Of a DNA stretch of 64,000 nt, positions 47,795 through 57,484 are shown piece after piece (within the stretch, counting starts at the first letter, position 1; each line of letters opens with the position of its first letter). Origin of the DNA: Pseudoalteromonas arctica A 37-1-2 (GTDB lineage: Bacteria; Pseudomonadota; Gammaproteobacteria; Enterobacterales; Alteromonadaceae); contig NZ_CP011026.1 of the NCBI RefSeq assembly GCF_000238395.3, positions 434,001 through 498,000 on the forward strand. Reading direction: 5' to 3'. Below the pieces are notes generated by a model. It ran no database searches. It saw only the letters and a list, made by a program, of their open reading frames with translations, and was not told the origin of the DNA. Both the position numbers and the translations under genes were made by a program.

Positions 47795-48655
47795 CTAGTT
47801 AGTTTGCTTCTTTTCAAAAGCTAAAGCTGTTTCTAACTCTTTTGCAGAAGGGTCAAATAAGGCATTTAATAATCCTGCTAATCGAATACCCGCTTGCTGT
47901 AAGCGCGTTTTTATAATTGGAGTATTGTTATATATGTAGCTATAACCAATTTCGTTGTTGGTATATTTATAAATTTTTGTGGCTAAATTATGAGATTCTT
48001 CAACCCATGTCATAGGTGAGCTTTGTAAATACTGTGCAATTAACTCGCTGTTATTTGTATCAATAAATTGTGCGTACTCAGTGAACGACAAGTTTTCGTT
48101 TTCAACTAGCTTTGTATCCCAAAGGCTATGAAGATTTGTTTCTTCGTTAAAAAATGAAACCTTAATACGGTTACCACCTCTGTCTTCACCTCTACCTGCA
48201 TGAAATGGTTGATGGCTATCACCTACTAAATGCACTAAAAAACGCAAACTGAACTGTTTAGCATCTAAGGTACTGTTGGTATCTGTAAGTGTTTGCATTG
48301 AGTAATGAATACCTTCAAGGATATTACTTACAGATTCTTTATTTTTAGTGTGATCGTGATTGAAGCTGAAAGATTTTCCTGGTGCTGCATTAATATAATG
48401 CCAACGAGATGATTTCTTTTGCCAAAACTCGCCAGGAGCAGAGCGCATTTCATCAGGCCACGTTGATATTTGAGCTAGTGACTCACCATCTAAATAAGGT
48501 TTAATTGCTGCTTTAGTTGTTTCGCTTATATGAGATTGTGCAATCTGCCCGACAATACGATGGCCATTTTGACCCCAAGCATGTGAGTCGGTGCTTGTGA
48601 ATATAGCACTAACCAAAAGTGCAGAGGATATCGAGTACTTTAAACTGTTATGCAT
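47795..48655 (-). CDS. Secreted S1/P1 nuclease
   Basis: A 286-aa zinc-dependent nuclease of the S1/P1 (phospholipase C-like) fold. Signal peptide cleavage at HA-W27 makes Trp the mature N-terminus, which coordinates zinc with H32 and downstream His and Asp (HWHYIN-type block, HLVGDSHQPFHAGRGEDRGGN). It should degrade single-stranded DNA or RNA outside the cell, giving nucleotides to UshA, Udp and Cdd. Confidence 0.9.
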   Translation of the reverse strand: MHNSLKYSISSALLVSAIFTSTDSHAWGQNGHRIVGQIAQSHISETTKAAIKPYLDGESLAQISTWPDEMRSAPGEFWQKKSSRWHYINAAPGKSFSFNHDHTKNKESVSNILEGIHYSMQTLTDTNSTLDAKQFSLRFLVHLVGDSHQPFHAGRGEDRGGNRIKVSFFNEETNLHSLWDTKLVENENLSFTEYAQFIDTNNSELIAQYLQSSPMTWVEESHNLATKIYKYTNNEIGYSYIYNNTPIIKTRLQQAGIRLAGLLNALFDPSAKELETALAFEKKQTN

Positions 48656-48894
48656 TAGAACTTCCTAAATGAATATTTCATGGCGTTGCTATAGGCTAAT
48701 GCGGTCAATTGTCCTTACTTTTGGTGTCGATAGGAAGGACTCATTAAAATTCATAGTTTCTTATTCACATTACTTTTAAATCAATAGGTTATACTTGATA
48801 GGTAAAATTACTTGTTGTAATAAGTAAGTAAAATTGTTCAAATGCACTATATAATCTTTTTTTGAGTAGCATTGCTTTGAATTTTAAAAATATC

Positions 48895-49773
48895 ATGTTG
48901 CACAAGATGTTAATTGTTATATTTTTGTTTCTATTATTGGTCGTTACATGGGTTTTCGGTCAAGTTAGTGTACACAACGATGATTTACATTTTCCAGTTA
49001 TGATTGAAACCTCAACAGAATGTCAAACAACTGCAACAAGTAATAAAGACCAGCTAATTGTTTTCACGCAATCGAAAAAAATAGCCAAGTTATTAACAAA
49101 AAAGTTATGCTTTGATAACGTAGTGACTAAGCAATATGGCTCTGTAAAAGGGTATTGGGGATATAGAACGGCAGACAGCTTTGAGTTTGTTGGTAAAGGA
49201 ATTGCTGACTTAATTTTGGCTAAAAATAATATTATGGCAGCCTTTAAAGCGGAGTCTACATATAACTACCAGCCCGTTGTTGGTTTTTCTGACTACACGG
49301 CTTTTTTTATATCTTCTAAAGAAAAACCACGGATCACCAAACAATACTTTTTAGATAAGCGCATAGGTTTACTTGATTATCCAACCAGCCGATCAGGGCA
49401 TATTTTACCAAAGCAAACGTTTAAAGAGTTGGATATTAATTTAGCCAATTTAAAAATCACTTATGCTAGCTCTCATAACGAATTACGTGATTTACTCGCC
49501 GACGGAAAAGTAGATATTATTGCCTCTTTTTGGAAAGAGAGCGACGAAAAACGTTTTTCAAAAAACTATATTACGCCATTGAGTAATAATATTTCTGGAA
49601 CAAGATGGTATTTAAAAATGCAGCAAAACAATACTGATTTGTTGTGTGCAGTTCAGGAAAACTTACTTGCTATGTCTAAAGATCAAAGGTTGCACTACTA
49701 TCAAAATGTGCAGCCTTTTTGGAGCTGCGGTACTAGTTCAGTAAACTTAAAAGAGGAAGCTGATGATGAGTAA
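48895..49773 (+). CDS. Membrane-anchored PhnD/SBP-like binding protein
   Basis: A 292-aa protein whose N-terminal 20 hydrophobic residues look like a signal anchor. The rest follows the PhnD/phosphonate-type solute-binding pattern (YRTADSFEFVGKGIADL, RIGLLDYPTSRSGHILPKQTFKEL, DGKVDIIASFW). No permease or ATPase follows; instead it overlaps by 11 bp a two-TM protein. The start is uncertain (48895 or 48907; no good ribosome binding site). Ligand unknown. Confidence 0.65.
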   Translation: MLHKMLIVIFLFLLLVVTWVFGQVSVHNDDLHFPVMIETSTECQTTATSNKDQLIVFTQSKKIAKLLTKKLCFDNVVTKQYGSVKGYWGYRTADSFEFVGKGIADLILAKNNIMAAFKAESTYNYQPVVGFSDYTAFFISSKEKPRITKQYFLDKRIGLLDYPTSRSGHILPKQTFKELDINLANLKITYASSHNELRDLLADGKVDIIASFWKESDEKRFSKNYITPLSNNISGTRWYLKMQQNNTDLLCAVQENLLAMSKDQRLHYYQNVQPFWSCGTSSVNLKEEADDE

Positions 49774-50710
49774 GTATAAGCAACTACTTGTTTTTATATG
49801 TTTATTTTTAATTTTATCGTCTGTTTTTTATATTTCTGTAACTCAAAAAAGCCAGCAAGTAGTCAAACAAAAAATAATTCAGATCGAGAGGCAAATAGCA
49901 CTAGATTTACCCTTACTTGATTTATCAAATGAGCTGCTTAAACACTCAGGCAATAAAGACGCGGTTAATAGCTACATTAAAATCTTAAATAGCTACATCA
50001 ATTCGGATGATCTTAGGGTTGTTACTATTGCACCCAAAAGCGAAATAGTAACACCAATTAAGCCCAACCAAATAATACGTAGTTTGAGTACAAACAGCGG
50101 GTTTGTATTAGTTGTACTTAGCGTTAAATACACTCATTTTACGTTGAGTCATATTATTTATTATTTAATGTTTTTTATTTTAAGTGTGTTGGTTAGCTTT
50201 TGGGTAAAGTTTGCGTTTATTAAACAAAGCAATAAGCAGTTTAATAATGCACAGCATCAATCAATTGCAGAGTCTACGCCGCTGATACTTATTGTTGACC
50301 TTAACGATAAAACATTATCAAGTAGTTGTAATTCAGAACAAAAAATGTGTTTAGCCAATAAGCCATTGTGCTTTTATTTAGCACTTGTAGAGTATTGTAC
50401 AAATAATGATGATGTAACGCTTAGTCATAATAAAGATGTGCCAGAGGAGCTGCTAGAGCTTGCTAACAAGTATTTTTATAGGTTGATCGAACTCGGCCAT
50501 ACGGTTAGAAAAAGGCCTAATTTTAATAATAGTCTTGAAAAAACCTTAAGTGAAATACGTGCGGCATTAGATGAAATACTCAGCGAATATCCTGAAGAAA
50601 AAGAGTTATATTACCCACCTAAAGCATACGGGGAGGGTTCTCGCTCTCGTCTGCATAGTTATGGGCTGGCAAATATTAAAAAGGGCAGTATTGAAATAAT
50701 AGGAAAGTAA
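49763..50710 (+). CDS. Two-TM membrane protein of unknown function
   Basis: A 315-aa protein: an N-terminal TM (7-24), an extracytoplasmic region of about 100 residues, a second TM (about 127-148) and a cytosolic C-terminal domain of about 165 residues that I cannot assign. The middle NKPLCFYLALVEYC and the end GSRSRLHSYGLANIKKG are the most notable. Translation overlaps the binding-protein gene; GAGGAAG precedes the start. The layout suggests a signalling pair: binding protein outside, transducer inside. Confidence 0.6.
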   Translation: MMSKYKQLLVFICLFLILSSVFYISVTQKSQQVVKQKIIQIERQIALDLPLLDLSNELLKHSGNKDAVNSYIKILNSYINSDDLRVVTIAPKSEIVTPIKPNQIIRSLSTNSGFVLVVLSVKYTHFTLSHIIYYLMFFILSVLVSFWVKFAFIKQSNKQFNNAQHQSIAESTPLILIVDLNDKTLSSSCNSEQKMCLANKPLCFYLALVEYCTNNDDVTLSHNKDVPEELLELANKYFYRLIELGHTVRKRPNFNNSLEKTLSEIRAALDEILSEYPEEKELYYPPKAYGEGSRSRLHSYGLANIKKGSIEIIGK

Positions 50711-50731
50711 CAAGGTCACTTTCCTATTATT
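50695..50731. terminator. Hairpin between convergent genes
   Basis: 14-bp perfect stem aataataggaaagt/actttcctattatt with a 9-nt loop overlapping the stop of the two-TM gene; T-run is weak in both directions. Confidence 0.45.
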
Positions 50732-50736
50732 AGAGG

Positions 50737-52371
50737 CTATTTAGGAGTAAATTCAGCCGTTTTAAGAGGGCTGTTTTTTGATATAAAGTCTTGAAGTGCC
50801 TGGGCATCTGTTTCGTCTGTACTAATAAAGCCTTTTTTATTTGTAAGCGTAGGATAGCCATCGCCGCCTGATGCGTTATAGCTATTTAGACTCATACGGT
50901 ACGTTTTATTTTTATTCAAAGGTTGTCCATTAATAACCACATTAACTAGCTGGCCATTTTTACGTTCAAACGATAGTTTATGATACTGCAAATAAGCACC
51001 TGCATCCGGTGGGAAGCTCGTTACTGTATTTAAATAGTCCCATAAATCACTGCCTTGCCAATCCATATAAGTAATACGATTTTTGAAAGGATGTACTTTT
51101 AAAATATCTTTATAGCTTACTTTACCTGCCTCTATTGAGCTGCGAATACCACCGCCACTTATTAATCCAAAGTCTGCATTTACTACATCCATTTGAGCTT
51201 GAATAATTACACGTGCAAGGTTTGTTTGTTGGTAACGAACTTTGTTTCTGTCACCTTCTAAGCGAGCATCTACTTCACCAATGGTACCTTCAATTTGTTT
51301 AGCGCCTTTAGCTTGGTATACCGCTAAATAGGATTCAAGTTTAGGGTCTGGTTTAATGTACTCGTTTGCCAATACTTCTTTAGTAGAGCCATCAGCTTGT
51401 ACTTTATCTACATACAAATTAACAGGCATCAGTTTGTAGTCTAGTAACTTTAATTTTCCGTTTTCAAGCTTAAACTCGGCTTTACCAACATACTTACCCC
51501 ATTCATGGGCTTGCATAATATAAGTACCGTTTTGTTGGTCTGGTTTACAGGCAAGACCTGGTTTAAAGCTATCGTCATTTACATTTGTATCGCTCATACA
51601 TACAGGTTCTTGAGAGTGGCCGCCAATGATCATATCTAGCGTGTTTGCAGGAAGTGAGCGAGCAAGTGTTACATCACCGGGTGCGTTAATACCAAAGCTA
51701 GCATCAACATAATGACCCATATGAGTCAGGGCGATTGTAATGTCAGGGTTGTACTTAGTTTTTATTTCTTTCGCTAGTTTTGCTGTAACGTCAACAGGGT
51801 CTTTAAACTCTAAATGCCCAATATACTGAGGATTACCAATTTTAGCTGTATCGGTTGTTGTTAAACCAATAACAGCAATAGTTAATCCATTCTTTTTGAA
51901 TATTTTGTAGCTATCAAACGCGTGTTCGCCTGACTCTTTTTCAAATATATTGGCTGATAGAAAAGGAAAATCCACCCATTTTTGCTGTTGCTTTAAAACA
52001 TCAATAGGGTTGTCGAATTCGTGATTACCTAATGCCATTGCATCGTAACCAATCAAAGACATACCTTTAAAGTCAGGCTCTGCTTTTTGTAAATCTGACT
52101 CAGGAATGCCAGTATTAATATCACCACCAGAGAGAAGTAGTACTGCATGACCTTGCTTTTGAGCTTTATTGCGTAAAGAGTCAATTAACGTTTTGCGAGC
52201 GGCCATACCGTATTCGCCTTTTTCGTTTTGCCAAAAACGCCCGTGGTTATCGTTAGTGTGAAGTACAGTAAGATATTGAGTTGCAGGAGAGTTACTTACA
52301 CTTGAGTCGGTTGTAGCCGATGTACACCCAAGTACGCTTAAAAAAACTGAAAATAAAATAATTATTCGCAT
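50737..52371 (-). CDS. ushA: UDP-sugar hydrolase/5'-nucleotidase (UshA), lipoprotein form
   Basis: A 544-aa enzyme matching E. coli UshA over its length (GEYGMAARKTLIDS, LLLSGGDINTGIPESDL, IGNHEFDNP-type GNHEFD). Calcineurin-like metal residues D41, H43, D84, N116 and H117 are present, and the C-terminal 5'-nucleotidase domain has GGGIRSSIEAG and SGGDGYP. Unlike E. coli UshA it has a lipobox (VLGC, C16), so it is anchored, as in Vibrio NutA. It releases nucleosides from nucleotides and UDP-sugars. Confidence 0.94.
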   Translation of the reverse strand: MRIIILFSVFLSVLGCTSATTDSSVSNSPATQYLTVLHTNDNHGRFWQNEKGEYGMAARKTLIDSLRNKAQKQGHAVLLLSGGDINTGIPESDLQKAEPDFKGMSLIGYDAMALGNHEFDNPIDVLKQQQKWVDFPFLSANIFEKESGEHAFDSYKIFKKNGLTIAVIGLTTTDTAKIGNPQYIGHLEFKDPVDVTAKLAKEIKTKYNPDITIALTHMGHYVDASFGINAPGDVTLARSLPANTLDMIIGGHSQEPVCMSDTNVNDDSFKPGLACKPDQQNGTYIMQAHEWGKYVGKAEFKLENGKLKLLDYKLMPVNLYVDKVQADGSTKEVLANEYIKPDPKLESYLAVYQAKGAKQIEGTIGEVDARLEGDRNKVRYQQTNLARVIIQAQMDVVNADFGLISGGGIRSSIEAGKVSYKDILKVHPFKNRITYMDWQGSDLWDYLNTVTSFPPDAGAYLQYHKLSFERKNGQLVNVVINGQPLNKNKTYRMSLNSYNASGGDGYPTLTNKKGFISTDETDAQALQDFISKNSPLKTAEFTPK

Positions 52372-52463
52372 AAAATACCTGTCTATTAAGGCCCACTTAA
52401 TTTATTGAGTGGCTAGTTTAAACTAGTTTTATGCGAAAAAAACGTACTTATTTACATTTCATC

Positions 52464-52634
52464 TTAATTACGGCTTGTCGCAGCAGTTTCTCTGCGCTTT
52501 AACTCTTTACTCGCATATTCAGATTTTTCATGATTTGCTGCAATCATCCACGTTAAAAAGCTGGCGGGTAGCTTTGTGTAAGCTTCGCCTCTGTGTAAAC
52601 CAAAGTCACAAATAGTGTGTTGTGTGTTTGACAT
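52464..52634 (-). CDS. Small DUF3820-like protein
   Basis: A 56-aa frame that is too short for usual cutoffs. Its centre DFGLHRGEAYTKLPASFLTWMI fits DUF3820 (F-G-x-H-x-G-E-x-Y-x-x-L-P-x-x-F-L). The tail is basic (SKELKRRETAATS). The ribosome binding site is weak. Lies alone between ushA and the cyclophilin gene. Confidence 0.6.
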   Translation of the reverse strand: MSNTQHTICDFGLHRGEAYTKLPASFLTWMIAANHEKSEYASKELKRRETAATSRN

Positions 52635-52892
52635 TATTATTACCAGTGTTTTTTATTTTGTTTGATAGTAACAAAAGTACACACAGGGGAAAGATGATTT
52701 AGTTTTAGCTGTTTTGATTTATATAACTTAAAAGAATATAGCTAAAACAGCTAAAACAATGTAATTAAAATGTTATCGATGCGGTCTGATTTGTATCAAT
52801 ATGCAATTTGCTCTCGATTTATTCAGTGAGTAATAATAACCTGCCTGTATATTAACAAAACATTTGAATAATTATAACAACAGGAGTTAAAT

Positions 52893-53642
52893 ATGAAGAA
52901 GTTTTTCCTTGGTTCACTATTGGCAGCTGCTAGCTTTAGTAGCACTGCAACTATCGTTGAAATGAAAACTAGCCAAGGTATTATTGTGATTAATTTATTT
53001 GATCAAGACACGCCTAAAACAGTTGAAAACTTTTTAAGTTACGTTGATGATGAGTCTTATAATCAAACCGTGATACACCGTTCACTGAGTGACTTTGTTA
53101 TTCAAGGTGGGGGTTTTACTTTTTCTGACGACTTTGATCCAATTACTACTAAGCCTGCCATTATTAATGAACCTGTATTTTCAAATGTTAAAGGTACTAT
53201 TGCAATGGCGAAAGTAGATGGCGATCCTAATAGTGCCACAAGCCAATGGTTTTTTAATATTGTGGATAACAGTGTTGGCAGTGCTCAATTAGACACACAA
53301 AATGGGGGTTTTACTGTATTTGGACAAATAACAGAGGCAAGCCAAGCCACGCTAGATAATATTGCAGCGTTAGTTCATTGTGGTGAAACACCCGTTGTTG
53401 GTATTACTGCTGAACAATGTGCAAGCACTGATGTAACAATTAGCAGTGCTAATTTAGTGACTATTCAAAATGTGGCGATAATGGATGATGATCCTAATTC
53501 AGCCGCAGGTCTTACTGTTACTGAAAATACGCTAATTGATTCTGACACATCAACAGATTCTAGTAGCGGTTCTGGCGGCGGATTAATTTGGCTTTTAGGT
53601 GCTTTTTTACTTGCGGTTCCTCGTTTAAAACGTGCTAAATAA
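52893..53642 (+). CDS. Exported cyclophilin with GlyGly-CTERM tail
   Basis: A 249-aa peptidyl-prolyl isomerase of the cyclophilin type: signal peptide (1-19), the domain (TSQGIIVINLFDQDTPKTVENFL, VIHRSLSDFVIQGGG, SQWFFNI) and a Ser/Asp linker. The last 25 residues are GSGGG, a hydrophobic segment and a basic end (RLKRAK), the plan of GlyGly-CTERM sorting signals processed by rhombosortase. It therefore probably becomes surface attached. Confidence 0.85.
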   Translation: MKKFFLGSLLAAASFSSTATIVEMKTSQGIIVINLFDQDTPKTVENFLSYVDDESYNQTVIHRSLSDFVIQGGGFTFSDDFDPITTKPAIINEPVFSNVKGTIAMAKVDGDPNSATSQWFFNIVDNSVGSAQLDTQNGGFTVFGQITEASQATLDNIAALVHCGETPVVGITAEQCASTDVTISSANLVTIQNVAIMDDDPNSAAGLTVTENTLIDSDTSTDSSSGSGGGLIWLLGAFLLAVPRLKRAK

Positions 53643-53655
53643 TTAAAATTAACGG

Positions 53656-53689
53656 TAATGTGGATGGCGTAAACCAGCCGCCCACATTA
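53656..53689 (+). terminator. Hairpin after the cyclophilin gene
   Basis: taatgtgg/ccacatta stem with an inner ggc/gcc pair and an A/T-rich, imperfect T tract afterwards. Confidence 0.55.
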
Positions 53690-53706
53690 TTATTAAACCT
53701 TGCTGT

Positions 53707-54123
53707 TTAAAGTAATACTCGCCAAACCATCGCAAGCCAAATTGAAAACACACAAGCACAACCTAGTAAAAACACTTTAAAACGTGCTCGTACGTTATTT
53801 TCACCTAAATGAATAACACTATGCACAATACGTGTTGCTACAAATAAACAGGCCAGTATAGCCACAAGTGTACTGGCGCTATTTAGCTGTAGTGCAAGTA
53901 AACACACCGCGTAAAAAAGCACAGGTATTTCAAACTGATTTGAAAAGTTTCTATCTGCAACCCTAATAGTGTCGCCAGCCTTATCTAATTGCATTGTTTT
54001 AAAATCGCTTAAATCTAGTTGTTTGTTTTTAGCTGCTGCAAAGCGCCTTTTACCCATAATGAGCATGACAACCAGTGAAAGCGTAACTTGTGCAAACATG
54101 GCAAGTATGATGATTTTTTCCAT
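53707..54123 (-). CDS. MAPEG-family membrane protein
   Basis: A 138-aa four-TM protein of the MAPEG type (NFSNQFEIPVLFYAVCLLALQLN and RIVHSVIHLGENNVRARFKVFLLG). The family includes glutathione-linked microsomal enzymes; the bacterial role is not defined. No partner gene is obvious. Confidence 0.78.
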   Translation of the reverse strand: MEKIIILAMFAQVTLSLVVMLIMGKRRFAAAKNKQLDLSDFKTMQLDKAGDTIRVADRNFSNQFEIPVLFYAVCLLALQLNSASTLVAILACLFVATRIVHSVIHLGENNVRARFKVFLLGCACVFSIWLAMVWRVLL

Positions 54124-54362
54124 TGTTTTTCCTTATTATTATTTAGAGTTTGTGTATCTTTTGATATTGAATGATTTTTAATCTCGAAGGTTGGCAGACT
54201 CGCAACTAATAGCCGATTATGAAGACATTTTTCACAATGTGTTACACAAAATAGCGTTATTTTGTAGAAAGTTATTAATTGAAAATGTTAGTTTAGCTTA
54301 ACTATATTGCTTTGAATTGGCGCATGCTATTTTGCGCAATACTTTTTTAATGGAAAACAAAA

Positions 54363-57245
54363 ATGAAAAAGATTATTGGTTTTAGTGCTATCGCACTTGC
54401 AGTTTTAAGTGGTTGTTCAAATACAGCTTCGGTTTCTGTGGCGCCTCCGGCCTCTTTATTATCAGACACGTTAGTTGTAAGCCCTAACGATAACCGCGAA
54501 TATAAAACACTTAAATTAGCAAACGACATTGAAGTTATTTTAGTGTCTGATCCGAGCGCGGAAAAATCGGCAGCGGCACTAAGTGTAGGTGTAGGTTTAC
54601 TACACGACCCGATGTCGCAACAGGGTATGGCGCATTATTTAGAACACATGCTGTTTTTAGGCACTGATCGTTACCCAGATACAAAAGGGTATTCTGATTT
54701 TATGACCAAAAATGGTGGCGCGCACAATGCATATACTTGGCTCGATATTACTAATTACATGTTTAAAATTAATAACGACGCGTTTGATGAAGGGCTAGAC
54801 CGTTTTGCCGACTTTTTTAAAGCACCTAAATTATACCCTGAATACACAGACAAAGAAAAAAATGCAGTAAACGCAGAGTGGTCAATGCGTCGCGAAATGG
54901 ACTTTTTTGGTCAATTTAAACTAGCGCGTAAAATGATGGGCGATCACCCAGCTAATCGCTTTTTAATTGGTAATCTAGAAACACTTGGTGATAAAGAAAA
55001 CAGTTCGCTTCATAAAGAAACGGTTGATTTTTATAATAAATATTATTCTTCAAATGTCATGAAAGTAGCGCTTATTTCTAATTTATCTATTGCTGAAATG
55101 GAGCAAAAAGCACAAAAATACTTTGCTGATATAAAAAATAAAAACATAGAAAAACCAACAGTAACTGCAAAACTTGATTTTGATAACGCTGGCGGAAAAC
55201 GCGTGTTTTATGCACCAAATGAAGATGTAAAACAGCTACAACTTGATTTCACCATTGCTAATAATAATAGCGAATTTGCGCTTAAACCAAACCGATTTGT
55301 AGCGTATTTACTAAGTAATGAAATGCCGGGCAGCCCAGCGCAACTACTTCGTGACAAAGGGTGGGTATCTCAGTTGTCAGCTTCAGCTGCACCAAATCAA
55401 TATGGTAACTACGGGTCATTAAACGTAAACGCAGAGCTTACAGATGAAGGCATGAAAAATCGTGACGAAATAGTTGCGACTATTATGCAGTACATCGATT
55501 TAATTAAAAAAGAGGGCGTTGATAGCAAGTACTTCAACGAAATTCGTACATCACTAAATAACCAGTTTAAGTTTTTAGAAAAAGGTGATGAGTTTAATTA
55601 TGTAAGTTCACTTACGCAAAGCATGCAAGACTATCCGTTAAATCACGCTATTAATGCACCTTACTATTATGCAAAATTTGACGCTGATGCTGTAAATAAA
55701 GTACTTGAGCAGTTAAATGCCGATACTCTTCGTATTTGGTATGTATCGCAACAAGAAGAGACTGACTCGCAACTACACTTTTACGACGGCAAATACCGCA
55801 TTAGTGATATTAGCGATGATGAAATTGCCAGCTGGAAAAAACCAAGCGAATTTAAGTTAGCACTACCAACTGTAAACAATTTATTGCCTGAAAATTTTGC
55901 AATAAAAACTCAAGCATTTAAAGAGCAAAAACACCCTGAGCTTGCTTACGATAAAAATGGTGTAAAAGTATGGCGCCAAGCAAGTCAAAAATTTGCAGAG
56001 CAGCCAAAAGGGCTTGTTGAAGTTTATATAAATACTCAACCAGGTTTGAACGATATTAAAGCAGAAGTACTTTATTCTGTTTGGGCTGATTTATACAATA
56101 TTCAACAAAGTCAGTTAAGTACCGAAGCAGCAATCGCTGGTATGAGTGTAAGCCTTGCGCCGAGTAATGGTCTTGTTTTATCTATGAGTGGTTTCACAGA
56201 TAAACAAGATGTATTGCTTAAACAAGCTTTAACCGGATTAAAAGCCGATGAAACAGCACAAGCATTTAGCCAAGCAGTTGATCGCTTTAAACGTAATTTA
56301 CTAAACCAACAAAAACAGTTTCCGTATGCACAAGCATTTGGCGAGTATTCAAAACTAACGCGTACAGGTGGTTTTGATACAGACGCGCTTATTAAAGCCG
56401 CTGACTCAGTGAGTGTTGCCGACTTAGCACAATTAAAAACAGCTACGTTTGCACAAAACGATTTACGCGTATTTAGTTACGGTAACTACAATCAGCAAGA
56501 TATAGACGCGATTGCAGACGAATTAAGTGCAACATTACCAAGCAACCATAAACGCAGTGAATTTGCGCGAAGCAAAGCATGGTTGCCACAACCGGGCGAA
56601 ACGCTGGTACTGCAAAAAGATATTGATGTAGCCGATGTAGCGGTGGTTGATATGACCGTTCACCCTGTTGCGGGTTACAAACAAAAAGCAGAAGCGGCTG
56701 TATTACAAAGCCACTTTAGAACAGTTGCGTTTGATAAAATGCGTACTGAGGAGCAACTTGCATACGCAGTAGGTGCATTAGCTCGCCCAATCGAGGATTA
56801 CTCAGCAATTGGTTTGTATATTCAAACACCGGTTAAAGGTCCTAAAGAAATACAAGCTCGTTTTGATAAGTTTAAAAAAGAATACGCAGTTGAACTTGAT
56901 AACATGAGCGAAGAGACTTTTGAGCAGCTTAAAAATTCAACCCTAGTATCGCTTAAAGAGCAGCCTAAAAACTTAAGTGACGAAATGAGCCCACTTATAA
57001 ACGATTGGTACCGTGAAAATTTTACCTTTGATTCTAAGCAAAAGCTGATTGATGAAGTTGAAAAAGTAACGCTTGCAGATATAAAAGACTACTACAAGCA
57101 AACAATGCTTAATCCTAATGCGGCACGTTTAAATGTGCAATTACGTGGTACTAAGTTTATAGAAAGTGACTTTGCCGATTTACCAAATCAAACTAAAATC
57201 ACAACGCTTGATGCCTATTACAATGGTATTAAACTACAAAAATAA
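54363..57245 (+). CDS. M16 (pitrilysin-like) zinc protease, lipoprotein
   Basis: A 960-aa four-module M16A protease close in size to pitrilysin (962 aa). Lipobox LSGC (C18). The inverted zinc motif H91-Y-L-E94-H95 with distal E172 (77 residues later) is intact, within HYLEHMLFLGTDRYPD and NAVNAEWS. It should degrade peptides at the outer membrane or in the periplasm. Confidence 0.9.
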   Translation: MKKIIGFSAIALAVLSGCSNTASVSVAPPASLLSDTLVVSPNDNREYKTLKLANDIEVILVSDPSAEKSAAALSVGVGLLHDPMSQQGMAHYLEHMLFLGTDRYPDTKGYSDFMTKNGGAHNAYTWLDITNYMFKINNDAFDEGLDRFADFFKAPKLYPEYTDKEKNAVNAEWSMRREMDFFGQFKLARKMMGDHPANRFLIGNLETLGDKENSSLHKETVDFYNKYYSSNVMKVALISNLSIAEMEQKAQKYFADIKNKNIEKPTVTAKLDFDNAGGKRVFYAPNEDVKQLQLDFTIANNNSEFALKPNRFVAYLLSNEMPGSPAQLLRDKGWVSQLSASAAPNQYGNYGSLNVNAELTDEGMKNRDEIVATIMQYIDLIKKEGVDSKYFNEIRTSLNNQFKFLEKGDEFNYVSSLTQSMQDYPLNHAINAPYYYAKFDADAVNKVLEQLNADTLRIWYVSQQEETDSQLHFYDGKYRISDISDDEIASWKKPSEFKLALPTVNNLLPENFAIKTQAFKEQKHPELAYDKNGVKVWRQASQKFAEQPKGLVEVYINTQPGLNDIKAEVLYSVWADLYNIQQSQLSTEAAIAGMSVSLAPSNGLVLSMSGFTDKQDVLLKQALTGLKADETAQAFSQAVDRFKRNLLNQQKQFPYAQAFGEYSKLTRTGGFDTDALIKAADSVSVADLAQLKTATFAQNDLRVFSYGNYNQQDIDAIADELSATLPSNHKRSEFARSKAWLPQPGETLVLQKDIDVADVAVVDMTVHPVAGYKQKAEAAVLQSHFRTVAFDKMRTEEQLAYAVGALARPIEDYSAIGLYIQTPVKGPKEIQARFDKFKKEYAVELDNMSEETFEQLKNSTLVSLKEQPKNLSDEMSPLINDWYRENFTFDSKQKLIDEVEKVTLADIKDYYKQTMLNPNAARLNVQLRGTKFIESDFADLPNQTKITTLDAYYNGIKLQK

Positions 57246-57262
57246 GCTTTATTTATACAGCT

Positions 57263-57306
57263 AAAAATAAACCCCAATGTATTGCTACATTGGGGTTTAT
57301 TTTTTA
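57263..57306 (+). terminator. Terminator of the M16 protease gene
   Basis: aataaaccccaatgta/tacattggggtttatt stem of about 16 bp with a 4-nt loop followed by a long T-run. Confidence 0.9.
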
Positions 57307-57317
57307 TCTTACTAATA

Positions 57318-57479
57318 ATACCAATTCGCTTAATTAAGTGATCTATTTTGAGGATGGAAAAACGTGTTGATAGCTAGGCAAAAAATTCGCTATTTAGTTG
57401 TTCTAAATGAAAATTTTTTAACGCAGGTAGCGACTCGTTTAGCCCCGCAAAATGATTAAGTATTATTGCGGATTGGTAT
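57318..57479. mobile_element. MITE-like element with ATACCAAT terminal inverted repeats
   Basis: A 162-bp non-coding element. Ends: ATACCAATTCGC (57318-57329) and GCGGATTGGTAT (57468-57479), inverted with one mismatch in 12. It has no open frame and ends just before the stop of the nhaC-like gene. I recall similar sequence scattered in Pseudoalteromonas genomes, but this is memory and has not been checked. Confidence 0.6.
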
Positions 57480-57484
57480 AATAT

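Noticed and set aside
48895-50710. Phosphonate uptake operon
   Set aside because: The binding protein is PhnD-like, but no permease or ATPase gene is present and the partner is a two-TM protein.
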